The position numbers and the translations under genes were made by a program. A DNA stretch of 64,000 nt from an uncultured SAR86 cluster bacterium (GTDB taxonomy: Bacteria > Pseudomonadota > Gammaproteobacteria > Magnimaribacterales > D2472): NCBI GenBank assembly GCA_902516285.1, contig CABXXT010000002.1:1-64000 (forward strand), read 5' to 3'. Under the pieces are notes generated by a model, which was not told the DNA's origin, did no database searches, and saw only the letters and a program-made list of their open reading frames with translations. Of the stretch, positions 23,546-37,493 are shown piece after piece. Position 1 is the stretch's first letter; the number at the start of each line of letters is the position of its first letter.

Positions 23546-23959
23546 TTACTGGTTTTTTCTTAATTTTTGAATAGTTTTAAGTCTTGCTACTGCTTCTGCA
23601 AGTTGTGCTGCTGCTTTGGCATAATCAATAGTGGAATCTTTATCAGCCAAGCTTTGTTCGGCTGCTTCTTTTGCTTTTATGGCTTCTGCTTCGTCAAGGC
23701 TATCGGCTCTTTCTGCAGTATCTGATAAGACAGTTACTAAGTCAGGCTGAACCTCAAGAAAGCCTCCAGAGCAGAAAAATGCTTCTTCATCTTTTCCGTT
23801 TTGAACTCGAACAGGACCAGGAGCCAAACCGGTTAAAAGTTGAGTATGACCCGGAGCTATGCCAATCTCACCTAAAGATCCGGTTGCATATACCATTGTT
23901 GCTTCTCCAGAATAGATTTCCTCGCTCGCTGAAACAATATTAATCTTTATAGTGTTCAT
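23546..23959 (-). CDS. atpC: ATP synthase epsilon subunit
   Basis: 137 residues. N-terminal beta-sandwich opening MNTIKINIVSASEEIYSGEATMVYATGSLGEIGIAPGHTQLL, with the conserved GEIGI-PGHT region, then a C-terminal helical hairpin rich in alanine (EAEAIKAKEAAEQ). It joins gamma in the central stalk and restrains ATP hydrolysis. Last gene of the atp operon, 2 bases after atpD. Confidence 0.96.
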   Translation of the reverse strand: MNTIKINIVSASEEIYSGEATMVYATGSLGEIGIAPGHTQLLTGLAPGPVRVQNGKDEEAFFCSGGFLEVQPDLVTVLSDTAERADSLDEAEAIKAKEAAEQSLADKDSTIDYAKAAAQLAEAVARLKTIQKLRKNQ

Positions 23960-23961
23960 TT

Positions 23962-26233
<2,272 letters not shown>

Positions 26234-26236
26234 AAC

Positions 26237-27781
26237 TTAATAAGTTTGTGTTTTTTTAAAATCCTCTACCAGATCAACGAATTGTTTTTCAATGTCATCG
26301 TTCCAATCACCAGTTGAATTTATTTGTTCTTCTAGATCTGCTTTCTCAGATGTTAGATATGAATGAAGGGCCTCTTCAAATGCTAATATTTTATCCACCT
26401 CAACATCTGCCATATATCCTTTATCTGCAGCGAACAAGCTCAGTGCTTGTTGAGCAACACTCATTGGAGCATATTGTTTTTGCTTAAGTAGTTCTGTGAA
26501 TGCTTTTCCGTTCGCCAGCTGAAGTTTTGTTGCATCGTCAAGGTCAGATGCAAACTGAGAGAATGCTGCAAGCTCTCTATATTGAGCTAATGCTGTTCTT
26601 ACTCCACCAGCAAGTTTCTTCATTATTTTTGTTTGAGCTGATCCACCAACTCTTGATACTGATAATCCTGGATTTATAGCTGGCCTGATGCCTGAATTAA
26701 ATAATTCTGTCTCTAAGTAAATTTGTCCATCTGTAATTGATATTACATTTGTTGGAACAAACGCAGACACATCCCCAGCAAGTGTTTCTATAATTGGTAG
26801 AGCCGTTAGTGAGCCAGTTTTTCCTTTCACCTTACCGTTAGTAACTTTTTCAACATAATCAGCATTAACTCTTGCTGATCTTTCAAGAAGTCTTGAATGA
26901 AGATAAAAGACATCTCCTGGATAAGCCTCTCTTCCAGGAGGCCTTTTCAAAAGCAAAGAAACTTGCCTATATGCAACAGCTTGTTTTGATAAGTCGTCAT
27001 AAACAATAAGAGCATCTTCACCCTTGTCTCTGAAATACTCGCCCATTGAACATCCAGAGTATGCCGAAAGATATTGCATTGGTGCTGGATCTGCTGCAGT
27101 TGCGGATACTACAATCGTATGCTCCATAGCGCCATATTCTTCTAGTTTTCTTACAACGTTTGCTACTGTGGATTGTTTTTGACCAATAGCAACATAAATA
27201 CATTTAACACCAGTACCTTTTTGATTAATAATTGCATCGATTGCAACAGCTGTCTTGCCTGTTTGTCTGTCTCCAATTATTAATTCTCTTTGGCCTCTTC
27301 CAATGGGAACCATGGCGTCAACAGCTTTTAGTCCAATCTGTACTGGCTGATCAACAGATTGACGAGCAATAACCCCAGGAGCTACAACCTCAACCGGGGC
27401 TGTCCCTTCTGATTTTATCTCACCCTTTCCATCTATTGGAACCCCAAGAGTATTTACGACTCTTCCAAGAAGAGCCTCACCAACAGGAACTTCTAAGACC
27501 TTTCCAGTACACACAGCTTTTTGTCCTTCTACAAGATCAAGATAGTCACCCAAAACCACAGCACCAACAGAGTCTTGCTCAAGATTTAAGGCCAATCCCT
27601 TAGTTCCATTTTCGAATTCAATGACTTCCCCATACATTACGTCACCCATGCCATGAATTCTTACAATTCCATCTGACACACTTACTATAATTCCTTCATT
27701 TTTTCTTTCTGCTGATAAATCAAGCCCAGCAATTTTTTCTTTTAATACGCTTGATATTTCTGATGGGTTTAATTGACTCAT
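26237..27781 (-). CDS. atpA: ATP synthase alpha subunit
   Basis: 514 residues. Walker A GDRQTGKT at 170-177, the [13 protein letters not shown] region and the Arg-finger segment near [14 protein letters not shown]. Alpha binds nucleotide without catalysis and alternates with beta in F1. It is 9 bases downstream of atpH and 3 upstream of atpG. Confidence 0.97.
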   Translation of the reverse strand: MSQLNPSEISSVLKEKIAGLDLSAERKNEGIIVSVSDGIVRIHGMGDVMYGEVIEFENGTKGLALNLEQDSVGAVVLGDYLDLVEGQKAVCTGKVLEVPVGEALLGRVVNTLGVPIDGKGEIKSEGTAPVEVVAPGVIARQSVDQPVQIGLKAVDAMVPIGRGQRELIIGDRQTGKTAVAIDAIINQKGTGVKCIYVAIGQKQSTVANVVRKLEEYGAMEHTIVVSATAADPAPMQYLSAYSGCSMGEYFRDKGEDALIVYDDLSKQAVAYRQVSLLLKRPPGREAYPGDVFYLHSRLLERSARVNADYVEKVTNGKVKGKTGSLTALPIIETLAGDVSAFVPTNVISITDGQIYLETELFNSGIRPAINPGLSVSRVGGSAQTKIMKKLAGGVRTALAQYRELAAFSQFASDLDDATKLQLANGKAFTELLKQKQYAPMSVAQQALSLFAADKGYMADVEVDKILAFEEALHSYLTSEKADLEEQINSTGDWNDDIEKQFVDLVEDFKKTQTY

Positions 27782-27790
27782 TTTTTCACC

Positions 27791-28327
27791 TTAAAAATTT
27801 AATTGATTTACAAGTTTTTTAACTTTACCTTTAATTGACAAATCTAGGGTTTCATCGCCTATTTTAATAAACAATCCTCCCATCATATTAGGATCTATTG
27901 AAAAAGAAATTTTTGATTCTTTTCCATGTGTTGATCTCAATTTGTTCTCTATATCAATTTTTGCTTCATCGCTGGGTTTGTTTGCTACAAAAACAGTTAT
28001 TGATTGTTGATGATTGTGTTTCTCTAATAGTTTTTGATAAATATCTGATATTGCGGGTATCAAATTTAATCTTTTGTTTTCAGATAAGATGTTTATTAAA
28101 GTATTTGATGAATCACTTATAGATCCAACAAATAAATCATTCATGTTTTTGGTCAGCTCTTTCTTTGAAATAGTTGGGTTGTCTATTAGTCTTTTGATCT
28201 CAGGAGAAGAAGATATTTTAGCCATTAGCTTTAGGTCGTTGCCAGTCTCTTCAGTTGTATCTAACTCAAGGGAGGATGCAAATAAAGCTTTTGCATAAGG
28301 TCTTGCTAAGGGTGTTAACTCAATCAT
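27791..28327 (-). CDS. atpH: ATP synthase delta subunit
   Basis: 178 residues, standard for delta. The N-terminal helical bundle opens ARPYAKALFASSLE and the C-terminal part ends MMGGLFIKIGDETLDLSIKGKVKKL, the conserved (GG-x-x-I-x-x-G-D-x-x-x-D-x-S) signature. It links the F1 head to the b stator. Spaced 3 bases from atpF and 9 from atpA. Confidence 0.96.
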   Translation of the reverse strand: MIELTPLARPYAKALFASSLELDTTEETGNDLKLMAKISSSPEIKRLIDNPTISKKELTKNMNDLFVGSISDSSNTLINILSENKRLNLIPAISDIYQKLLEKHNHQQSITVFVANKPSDEAKIDIENKLRSTHGKESKISFSIDPNMMGGLFIKIGDETLDLSIKGKVKKLVNQLNF

Positions 28328-28330
28328 TTC

Positions 28331-28801
28331 TTATAATTCCTCTGCAGCCTTTTTCAGAATATCGTTATGTTTTTCTTCTGAAATTTCATCATCTAAAATC
28401 TTTTGTGTAGTATCTATAATTATTTTTGACATCTGTTTTTTTAACTCTTCTTTGGCTTTGTTTGTCTCGTTTTCAACAGTTTTGGTTGCTGAGGTAATAA
28501 TCTTTTCTGCCTCTATCTCTGCCTTAGATGAAGCATCGGTGACAATTTGAGAAGCTCTTGCATTTGCTTTTTCTAGAATTTCTGCCGCTTCTGCCTTAGC
28601 TTGATTAAGCTCTTTATCAAAAGCAAGTTTTGCTTCTTCAAGAGAGTCATCAGCTTTTTTTGCTGCCTCAAGACCATCCGAAATTCTTTTCTCTCTTTCT
28701 TTCATCATGGAGAGAATCGGTGGGTATACATATTTCCAGCATATCGCCACAAAAACAATCATTACAACTGCTTGGGCAAGTAAGGTTGCGTTAATATTCA
28801 T
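28331..28801 (-). CDS. atpF: ATP synthase b subunit
   Basis: 156 residues: one N-terminal membrane helix (MNINATLLAQAVVMIVFVAICWKYVYPP) and a long charged coiled coil rich in E, A and K. Forms the peripheral stator as a dimer. Single b rather than b plus b', as in gammaproteobacteria. Lies between atpE and atpH. Confidence 0.96.
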   Translation of the reverse strand: MNINATLLAQAVVMIVFVAICWKYVYPPILSMMKEREKRISDGLEAAKKADDSLEEAKLAFDKELNQAKAEAAEILEKANARASQIVTDASSKAEIEAEKIITSATKTVENETNKAKEELKKQMSKIIIDTTQKILDDEISEEKHNDILKKAAEEL

Positions 28802-28822
28802 ATCTCTATATTTGTCTTTACT

Positions 28823-29053
<231 letters not shown>

Positions 29054-29067
29054 CTATAAGTTGAGGA

Positions 29068-30290
<1,223 letters not shown>

Positions 30291-30332
30291 ACTTCCAGCT
30301 ATAGGGTTAGTTAATTAAAAGTATTGGCGGAA

Positions 30333-30361
30333 ATTATAGAAATTTATCTATTTATTAACAA
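30333..30361 (-). promoter_or_regulatory. Promoter of the atp operon
   Basis: On the minus strand TTGTTA, a 17-base spacer, then TATAAT: a perfect -10 and a fair -35 for the housekeeping sigma factor. It lies in the 76-base gap between parB and atpI and reads into atpI, so it should drive the atp-glmU-glmS run down to the terminator at 20295-20312. Confidence 0.6.
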
Positions 30362-30366
30362 GTTGT

Positions 30367-31209
30367 TTATTGTTTATTTTTTAGCTTCTGGATTATGGAA
30401 TCCAGTTCATCCAGGGTTTTATAAAAAATAGAGACTTTTCCTGCTTTTTTATTTTTTGTATCTATTTGAATTTTATGACCAAAACTCTCGGACATCTCAA
30501 CCTCAATATTTAAAGTGTCTCTGTCTTTTTCTTTATAGGTTTTTTTATTTTTTGATTTTGGTTTGATTAAGTTGCTGAGGTCTTTAACAGAAATTCCATT
30601 TTCACTAATTTTCTTTGCTAAGGCATCTGCTTCAGTTGGATTAAGGGATGCTAAAAGCTTGGCATGACCTCTATCTATCCTACCCTCTGAAAGCATATCA
30701 AGAACCAAAGATGGTAGTGAAAGTATTCTTAATGAGTTTGCTATGGTGCTTCTTCCTTTTCCAGTTGATTTGGCAACCTCTTCTTGCGTTAAACCAAACT
30801 CTCGCTTTAATCTATCAAAACCCCTCGCCTCCTCAACTGCGTTAAGGTCCTCTCTTTGTAGGTTTTCTATTAAGGCTGAGATAAGTGCGTCTTGGTCTTG
30901 TTTCTGATCAACTAAACATGGAATTGTTTTGAGGCCTGCATTAATTGATGCTCTTAACCTTCTTTCCCCTGCTATAACCTCAAACTCATTTAAACCAAGC
31001 TCTCTGACTAAAATTGGTGATAGAACACCTTGATTTTTAATTGAGTTTGTAAGCTCAATAAGTTTTTCATTGTTAAAGTTGGATCTTGGTTGAAAGCGCC
31101 CAGGCTTTATTTTGTCCAGTTGAATCTCCTTAACTATTTTTTGTTTTGTATTGGTGTTACCAAGAAGGGCATCAAGACCTTTATTTAGGATTTTATCTTT
31201 ATCAGGCAT
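30367..31209 (-). CDS. parB: Chromosome-partitioning protein ParB
   Basis: 280 residues. The ParB/Srx CTPase box appears as NSIKNQGVLSPILVRELG and VIAGERRLRASINAG (GERRxR), followed by a helix-turn-helix (LTQEEVAKSTGKGRSTIANSLRILSLP) and a basic linker to a C-terminal dimer domain. It binds parS and spreads as a CTP clamp to guide origin segregation. It overlaps parA by 8 bases. A matching parS site is at 41573-41588. Confidence 0.96.
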   Translation of the reverse strand: MPDKDKILNKGLDALLGNTNTKQKIVKEIQLDKIKPGRFQPRSNFNNEKLIELTNSIKNQGVLSPILVRELGLNEFEVIAGERRLRASINAGLKTIPCLVDQKQDQDALISALIENLQREDLNAVEEARGFDRLKREFGLTQEEVAKSTGKGRSTIANSLRILSLPSLVLDMLSEGRIDRGHAKLLASLNPTEADALAKKISENGISVKDLSNLIKPKSKNKKTYKEKDRDTLNIEVEMSESFGHKIQIDTKNKKAGKVSIFYKTLDELDSIIQKLKNKQ

Positions 31210-31963
31210 ATTCTATTTTTCTAATTAGCTCTCCTGCCAAAGATAGGTATGCTTTCGCCCCATAAGAATCTGGTTTATATTTAATACCTGACATTCCATG
31301 GCTTGGCGCCTCAGCCAATTTAACATTTCTAGGGATAAGGGTATTAAAAACAAGTGATGAAAAATGTTTTTCGAGCTCGTCTGACACCTCTTTTGCAAGA
31401 TTGTTTCGCATATCAACCATTGTTCTAATAATACCAATTACTCTATTAGATGACATATTTTTGTTTGAAATGGTTTGAATGGTTTGCATTAAACCAGTAA
31501 CCCCTTCTAAAGAATAGTATTCGCATTGAAGGGGTATAAGTGTTCCTGAGGCGCTGAAAAGCCCTTCAATTGTTAGTTGGTTAAGGGTTGGTGGTGTGTC
31601 AATAATTGTATAGTCAAGTTGAAGGTTAGACTCATTAATGCTTTTTAGCAAAAAACCCTGATTGTTATCATTTCTAATAGCCACCTCAAGGGCTATTAGC
31701 TCCTCGCCCCCAGGTATAACATCATATTGATCTTTAGATTTATATATACATTTATTTAAATCAACACCTTCAAAATAATGATTGTATAAGGTGTTTGGAT
31801 TGTTTTGATCAATGCCTGCGGCGGTTGATGCGTTACCTTGTGGATCTAAATCAATTAATAAAATTTTTCTGTTTGTGGCAGCAAGGCTTGCCGCAAGGTT
31901 TACCGCTGTGGTTGTTTTACCCACCCCGCCTTTTTGGTTTGCAATAGCAATTATCTTGTTCAT
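31202..31963 (-). CDS. parA: Chromosome-partitioning ATPase ParA
   Basis: 253 residues. Deviant Walker A KGGVGKTT at 11-18, then LIDLDPQGNAS (Walker A'), and IIDTPP (Walker B). Chromosomal-type ParA without an N-terminal DNA-binding extension. It forms an ATP-dependent nucleoid gradient that moves ParB-parS. Overlaps rsmG by four bases (ATGA-type) and parB by 8. Confidence 0.97.
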   Translation of the reverse strand: MNKIIAIANQKGGVGKTTTAVNLAASLAATNRKILLIDLDPQGNASTAAGIDQNNPNTLYNHYFEGVDLNKCIYKSKDQYDVIPGGEELIALEVAIRNDNNQGFLLKSINESNLQLDYTIIDTPPTLNQLTIEGLFSASGTLIPLQCEYYSLEGVTGLMQTIQTISNKNMSSNRVIGIIRTMVDMRNNLAKEVSDELEKHFSSLVFNTLIPRNVKLAEAPSHGMSGIKYKPDSYGAKAYLSLAGELIRKIEYA

Positions 31964-32553
31964 CTCATTTTTATGATTACCATGTTTCTTTCTGTTGTAT
32001 TGTTTTTGAGATTAATTATTTCACACAAGTATTTGTTTTTGTCTAATAGTTTAATTTCTTTTTTAATTTTTTCATCTCTGCCTTTTAAAAGCAGTAATTT
32101 TGTTGATGTTTTTGAATTTGGTTTTGTTACCTTTAGAATGTTCTCAATATCCGAGAAAGCTCTAGCAGTTATTATGTCAAATTTTCCAAATGTGTTGTTT
32201 TTGGTTATGTTTTTATTGATAACAAACACATTGGTTAGCTGAAGTTTTTTTATGATTTTTTTTAAAAAATAAGATTTTTTTTTGTTTCTCTCTAATAAAA
32301 AAATTTGGTTTTTTTGTTTTGTTATTGCTAAGAGGATTCCAGGAAACCCTCCGCCACTTCCAAGGTCAAGCACTGTTTTGTTGGGTGTTATTTTTTCCAC
32401 TAATGGAAAACAATCTATAACATCCTTATCATAAACATCTTCTTTTGATTTTCTTACAAAAATATTATGAGTTTTGTTGAACTCTAGAGCGTCTTCAATA
32501 AATGTTTGTATTTGTTTTTTTTGTTTTGTTGATATGTCAGGTAGGTCTATCAC
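31960..32553 (-). CDS. rsmG: 16S rRNA (guanine-N7) methyltransferase
   Basis: 197 residues. VLDLGSGGGFPGILLAI is the GidB/RsmG SAM-binding signature, and ITARAFSDIENIL the conserved catalytic-region segment. It methylates G527 of 16S rRNA. The gene lies in its usual place between mnmG and parA, overlapping each by 1-4 bases. Confidence 0.96.
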   Translation of the reverse strand: MIDLPDISTKQKKQIQTFIEDALEFNKTHNIFVRKSKEDVYDKDVIDCFPLVEKITPNKTVLDLGSGGGFPGILLAITKQKNQIFLLERNKKKSYFLKKIIKKLQLTNVFVINKNITKNNTFGKFDIITARAFSDIENILKVTKPNSKTSTKLLLLKGRDEKIKKEIKLLDKNKYLCEIINLKNNTTERNMVIIKMR

Positions 32554-34400
32554 TAAGCGTTTTGTTTTTTTAGCTCTTTCTTTTTTATTTGAATAAGGAC
32601 CAGGTCTATGGCTGCTGGTGTTACGCCCTCTATCTGTTTGGCTGACCCAATTGTTTCTGGTTTAGATTTCTTAAGCCTCTCTACCACTTCGTTTGAAAGT
32701 CCTGCTATTTCTTCAAAATTTAAATCAACAGGTATTTCTTTTGCGTTTTGTTTTCTTGTTTTTTCAACTTCTCTCTGTTGTTTTTTTATGTAGCCCTCGT
32801 ACTTTATTTCTGTTTTTGCTCTACTAAAAAGCTTTGAGTTATATTTGTTTGTTTTAAAAATTTTTTCTTTATCTACGTCATCTCTTTTCAACAAATAAAT
32901 CAGGTCTTTTTTTTCGCTAAGAATAGTTTTTTTGTTCTTTATATTTGTAAATGTTTTGGTTTTGGTTTTTTTTAAAACCTCTTGCACAAACTTATAATAT
33001 TTTTTTTCCTTATTTAAAAAATCATCGTGTCTTTTCTTTTTTACTAAGCCGAGGTTGTAAGCTTTAGATAAAAGCCTTTGTTCTGCGTTGTTTTGAGAGA
33101 GCATTAACCTGTGTTCTGCTCGACTTGTAAACATTCTATATGGTTCTGTAACGCCAAGATTGGTAAGGTCGCTAATTAAAACCCCGATATAGGCCTCGTT
33201 TCTCTCCAAAACAAAGTTTTCTTTTTTGGCAATAGACAAACAACAGTTTATACCAGCAATTAGTCCTTGCGCCGCAGCCTCTTCATAGCCCGTGGTTCCA
33301 TTAATTTGTCCAGCAAGATAAAACCCTTTTAGAAATTTTGTTTCCAGTGTTGTTTTGAGAGATCTTGGATCTATAAAATCATATTCAACAGCGTAACCAT
33401 ATTCTTCTATTGTTGCTTCTTCTAGCCCTTTGATTGAGGTTATAAATTCTTTTTGTGCTTTCTGAGGAAGGCTTGTAGATATGCCGTTTGGGTAAACAAG
33501 ATCTTTGTTTATACCTTCTGGTTCTATGAAAATTTGATGGCTTTCTTTGTCTTTAAATTTGCTAACCTTGTCCTCGATTGATGGGCAATACCTAGGTCCT
33601 ATTCCTGAAATATTTCCAGAATACATTGCTGATAAGTGAATATTGTTTTTTATAATTTTATGAGTGTTTTTGTTTGTTCGTGTTATGAAACAGGATAATT
33701 GTTTTTGATGTTTTAAGGGGTGGTTGTATAAAGACATCCATGGTGTTGGTTTTTCTCCTGGTTGCTCTTCCATTAGTTCTGTCTTAATTGATGATAGTTT
33801 CAACCTTGCTGGTGTGCCAGTTTTTAGGCGCCCCATTGGTAGTTGCATTTTATAGAGTCTTTTTGATAGGGGTATTGAGGAATCTTCTCCCAGCCTCCCC
33901 CCTTGTGTTATGTCCTCCCCAGTAAACATCTTTCCATTTAGAAAAGTTCCTGTTGTTAGAATAACTTTTTTTGAATAGCAGTCACCTGAATAAGTCTTTA
34001 CACCTGACACAGAATTAGACTTTACAATAAGGTCAAGAACCTCACTTTCAAAAATTTTTATTTTTGTTCCCTTTAGAATTTTTTGTATTGCTTTTTTATA
34101 CAGATCTCTATCACACTGAACCCTCAAAGCTTGAACTGCATCCCCTTTTCTTGTATTTAAAGTCCTATACTGAATACCGGACATGTCTGTAGCAATTGGC
34201 ATGATGCCTCCCATTGCATCAATCTCTCTTACCATGTGAGATTTACCTAGGCCTCCTATTGCTGGATTACAAGACATTTGCCCAATTGTTTCTTTTTTAA
34301 ATGTGATCAAGGCACAAGAGTAACCCATTCTATCAACAGCATAAGCTGCCTCTACCCCAGCATGGCCTCCACCTACAACAATTACATCAAATTTATCCAT
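32553..34400 (-). CDS. mnmG: tRNA U34 carboxymethylaminomethyl synthesis enzyme MnmG
   Basis: 615 residues. FAD-binding [12 protein letters not shown] near the start, [22 protein letters not shown] (signature 1) and [37 protein letters not shown] (signature 2). Works with MnmE to modify wobble U34 of certain tRNAs. The C-terminal region (about 430-560) is exceptionally lysine-rich. The coding strand is strongly A-rich, in sharp contrast to mnmE next door. Upstream is a 218-base AT-rich gap. Confidence 0.97.
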   Translation of the reverse strand: MDKFDVIVVGGGHAGVEAAYAVDRMGYSCALITFKKETIGQMSCNPAIGGLGKSHMVREIDAMGGIMPIATDMSGIQYRTLNTRKGDAVQALRVQCDRDLYKKAIQKILKGTKIKIFESEVLDLIVKSNSVSGVKTYSGDCYSKKVILTTGTFLNGKMFTGEDITQGGRLGEDSSIPLSKRLYKMQLPMGRLKTGTPARLKLSSIKTELMEEQPGEKPTPWMSLYNHPLKHQKQLSCFITRTNKNTHKIIKNNIHLSAMYSGNISGIGPRYCPSIEDKVSKFKDKESHQIFIEPEGINKDLVYPNGISTSLPQKAQKEFITSIKGLEEATIEEYGYAVEYDFIDPRSLKTTLETKFLKGFYLAGQINGTTGYEEAAAQGLIAGINCCLSIAKKENFVLERNEAYIGVLISDLTNLGVTEPYRMFTSRAEHRLMLSQNNAEQRLLSKAYNLGLVKKKRHDDFLNKEKKYYKFVQEVLKKTKTKTFTNIKNKKTILSEKKDLIYLLKRDDVDKEKIFKTNKYNSKLFSRAKTEIKYEGYIKKQQREVEKTRKQNAKEIPVDLNFEEIAGLSNEVVERLKKSKPETIGSAKQIEGVTPAAIDLVLIQIKKKELKKQNA

Positions 34401-34618
34401 AATAAATTAATTAATAATATCTATATTATATACTTTCTGTTATTTCTATTAGTTATACCAAGATTTGTTGATAAGCGCTTAAAAGCTTTTATTTGTATGA
34501 AAAATCAACAACTTTAACTTATGTAAAAACCAATAACTAACCATTTAAAAAACACTGCATAATGTGTTTATATAAAAAAATAAAATTTTTAAACAACAAG
34601 ATATCTACAATATACAAA
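34401..34618. other. AT-rich gap between mnmG and mnmE
   Basis: 218 bases with no reading frame I would call. It is extremely AT-rich and contains a relaxed DnaA-box-like TTATCAACA (minus strand, about 34461-34470). In enterobacteria the origin lies beside mnmG (gidA), so this gap is an alternative origin candidate, and strand composition switches across it. No hairpin terminator is evident. Confidence 0.35.
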
Positions 34619-35932
34619 CTATTTACCAATACAAAAAGAACTAAAAATATCACCTAATAAAGAATCAGAATACTTTTTCCCAACCAACTGATCTAAACAA
34701 GACCTAGCAAGCTTTAAATCTTCAGCCGCTAGCTCAAAAGTATCTTGTTTTTTAATATTAATTAGACTCTTTTCTAAACAAGCCAAAGTTTCATTAAATA
34801 GGTTTTCATGACGGTCTCGAACCATATAATGTAAACCTTTTTTATAGATATCACCCTCAACTCTGGAACTTATTAAATCTTTAAAGTTTTTTAAACCCTC
34901 ACCAGTTTTTGCTGATACACAACAATCAAAGTTATTAGAGTCTATACCATCAATATCTATTTTGTTTTGTATTTTTACAAAACAACCAGAACCCACCAAA
35001 TCTTCAAAAAAAGAAACTCTATCAAAATCTTTTCTCTCAAAAACACCAACAACCAAATCAGCCTTTTTAATTTCTTCAAATGATAACTCTATACCCTTTT
35101 TTTCAATTTCCTCAACCGTCTCTCTAATACCAGCAGAATCAAAAACAGAAAAAACATTCGAATTAAAAAACACCTCTGACTCAATAATATCCCTTGTTGT
35201 TCCAGGGGAATCAGAAACAATCACCCTATCATAACCAACCAATAAATTAAACAAAGATGATTTACCAGAGTTCACTGGACCAACAAACAACACCCTATTT
35301 TTATGCGTACCTTTTTTAATATTTATACAGCTGTCAGTAAAGCTTTTAAATCCATCCAACAAAAACTCCAAGTCCTTAAATAAATGTTTATTTATAAAAT
35401 TTTCATCTTCATCATTAAAATCAATTTCTCCTTCAACCCCCATTCTTATTTTATCTATCGCATCTGCGAACTCACAAACAGTAGAGGTAAGGCTACCCAT
35501 AACAGTAGAACCTAATATAGAAACACCTCGCTCATCAGTTAAATCAATCAAATCAGCAACAGCTTCTGCCTCATTAAGACTAAGCTTATTATTTAAAAAT
35601 GCCCTTTTGGTAAACTCACCTGGCGGCGCTTCATCAAGACCAATTTGCCTCATAACCCCTATTAGTTTAGAAATAATTGCTAACCCACCATGAAAATGAA
35701 TTTCTATAGAATCCTCACCGGTATAACTCTTAGGGCCTTTAAAAAAAACCAAACCAACCCTATCAATAAACTCATCCCTGTAAACCAAATCTTTTAAATA
35801 AAAACGACCAGCCTTACAAACACCAAAACCAAGATAACCATTAACTATTTCAAAACAACCATCACCAGTTATTCTTAAAATACCTATAGCAGACTTTGCT
35901 GGAGGTGTAGCAAGAGCAAAAACAACTGACAT
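34619..35932 (-). CDS. mnmE: tRNA modification GTPase MnmE
   Basis: 437 residues. N-terminal tetrahydrofolate-binding domain, a G domain with VGPVNSGKSSLFNLL (G1, 218-225) and DSPGTTRD, and the C-terminal FCIGK, the invariant Cys-containing tail. It partners MnmG. The coding strand is unusually G- and T-rich, so the protein is rich in F, V and G. In relatives the 3' end of this gene is an integration hotspot, but nothing is inserted here. Confidence 0.97.
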   Translation of the reverse strand: MSVVFALATPPAKSAIGILRITGDGCFEIVNGYLGFGVCKAGRFYLKDLVYRDEFIDRVGLVFFKGPKSYTGEDSIEIHFHGGLAIISKLIGVMRQIGLDEAPPGEFTKRAFLNNKLSLNEAEAVADLIDLTDERGVSILGSTVMGSLTSTVCEFADAIDKIRMGVEGEIDFNDEDENFINKHLFKDLEFLLDGFKSFTDSCINIKKGTHKNRVLFVGPVNSGKSSLFNLLVGYDRVIVSDSPGTTRDIIESEVFFNSNVFSVFDSAGIRETVEEIEKKGIELSFEEIKKADLVVGVFERKDFDRVSFFEDLVGSGCFVKIQNKIDIDGIDSNNFDCCVSAKTGEGLKNFKDLISSRVEGDIYKKGLHYMVRDRHENLFNETLACLEKSLINIKKQDTFELAAEDLKLARSCLDQLVGKKYSDSLLGDIFSSFCIGK

Positions 35933-35951
35933 GGGTTTCTAAAACAAAGCC

Positions 35952-37493
35952 CTACATACTTGGGGTTGATGAGCCCCCAACAGCACTATGTTTTCTATAT
36001 AACAAATATTGCTGTATCAACTGAACACCACTATTAATAACAGTATAAAGACAAAGGCCTGCTGGAAAGAAAACAAACATAACAGAAAACATTATCGGCA
36101 TAAACTTCATAACCTGTGCTTGGGTAGGGTCCATCCCAACAGGCTGCGGATTCAATCGTTGAGTCATAAGCATTATAAGACCAAACAGAACTGGCATAAT
36201 AAAATAAGGATCTGGTGCCGACAAATCAGCCCAAAAACCCAAAGGCGTGTGCCTAAGCTCAACCATTTCACGCAAGGCAAAAAAGAAACCAATAAAAAAA
36301 GGTATTTGAAGAACCATTGGCAAACACCCGCCAAGTGGGTTAGCGCCTTTCTCTCTCATAAGCCTCATTGTTTCTTGACTTAGTTGCTGCTTATCATTTT
36401 TATACCTTTCTTTAATTTCATTAAGCTCTGGAGTAATTTTCCTTAAAGCAGCCATAGACTTAAAGCTTTTGGCTGTAACAGGCCAAAAAACAAACTTAAT
36501 CAATAAAGTAAAAACAACAATCGTCAACCCCCAGCTATTTAAATAACCATTTAACCAATCCATAAAAGAAACCATAGGCTGAGACAGAAACCAAAACCAA
36601 CCCATATCAATCGCCAGCTCTAAATTATCAGACCGTTGCATTAAATCTTTTCTTACCTTTGGCCCAACAAAAAGCCTATGCCTGTGACCATAAACCACAC
36701 CCCCATCAGCAGAGGACTCAACGGTATAACCCATTCTGTATACTCCAGAGTTTTCAGGAAGAACATAGTAGTTATAAATGTAGTCCTCAGAACCCAAAAG
36801 TGCTGCAAAAAAATACTTTTGAACAAACGCAATCCAACCGGATCTGGAAAGGGTTTCTTGAGGCTTATCAACACTTCTCAACCTAACACTTTCATATGCT
36901 TCGCCCTCGGTGCTAACAGCCACACCCTCATAAGAGCTATTATTCATAGCCCCACCATCCAACCAATTTGTTTTTAAATCCAAGGCCCTTCCACCAGTTC
37001 TATATAAACCAGCATATGGTTTACCATTTACCCCGTTTGGGTTGAAGTCCTCAACAGAAAGCTCATAAGTTTCAGGTAAAAAAGATATGGTTTTTACATG
37101 ACCAGAGTCTTTATCAACAAGCTTAATAAAACCATCACCCTTATCTAAAAGACTATAATTTGAGGTGGATCCAGTAAAACCACTTTTAAAATAATAACTA
37201 AATGACGAGCTGTTCGAGTAACCAAACACCCTAAAACCAAGCGACCCCTTCACATTTTCAACTGGATGTTCTTTTAGCCTGGTTTCAATAATAGCACCAG
37301 TATTAACATTAACAACAACAGAAAGTTTGTCATTTTCTATTTGAACAAGACCCTCACCCAAACCCAACTTTGAAGCTTCCGCAACCCGAAGATGGTCTGA
37401 AATAACCTTCGATCGTTGTTCAAGGTTCCATTCGTATAGCAAACCCATTGAAAGCAAAACAATTACTGATATGTATATTCCTCTAATATTCAT
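35952..37493 (-). CDS. yidC: Membrane protein insertase YidC
   Basis: 513 residues: an N-terminal anchor helix, the large periplasmic beta domain, then the conserved five-helix core (NSWGLTIVVFTLLIKFVFWPVTAKSFKSMAALRKITPELNEIKERYK and GCLPMVLQIPFFIGFFFALRE). It inserts inner-membrane proteins with or without SecYEG. Overlaps rnpA by four bases; the usual yidD between them is missing. Like mnmE, the coding strand is G/T-rich. Confidence 0.97.
   Translation of the reverse strand: MNIRGIYISVIVLLSMGLLYEWNLEQRSKVISDHLRVAEASKLGLGEGLVQIENDKLSVVVNVNTGAIIETRLKEHPVENVKGSLGFRVFGYSNSSSFSYYFKSGFTGSTSNYSLLDKGDGFIKLVDKDSGHVKTISFLPETYELSVEDFNPNGVNGKPYAGLYRTGGRALDLKTNWLDGGAMNNSSYEGVAVSTEGEAYESVRLRSVDKPQETLSRSGWIAFVQKYFFAALLGSEDYIYNYYVLPENSGVYRMGYTVESSADGGVVYGHRHRLFVGPKVRKDLMQRSDNLELAIDMGWFWFLSQPMVSFMDWLNGYLNSWGLTIVVFTLLIKFVFWPVTAKSFKSMAALRKITPELNEIKERYKNDKQQLSQETMRLMREKGANPLGGCLPMVLQIPFFIGFFFALREMVELRHTPLGFWADLSAPDPYFIMPVLFGLIMLMTQRLNPQPVGMDPTQAQVMKFMPIMFSVMFVFFPAGLCLYTVINSGVQLIQQYLLYRKHSAVGGSSTPSM

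Noticed and set aside
23671-23943. Rightward frame opposite atpC
   Set aside because: Leucine/glutamine-rich shadow of a conserved gene.
36009-36383. Rightward 124-residue frame opposite yidC
   Set aside because: Complementary to conserved yidC coding sequence, composition follows the skewed strand, no motif.
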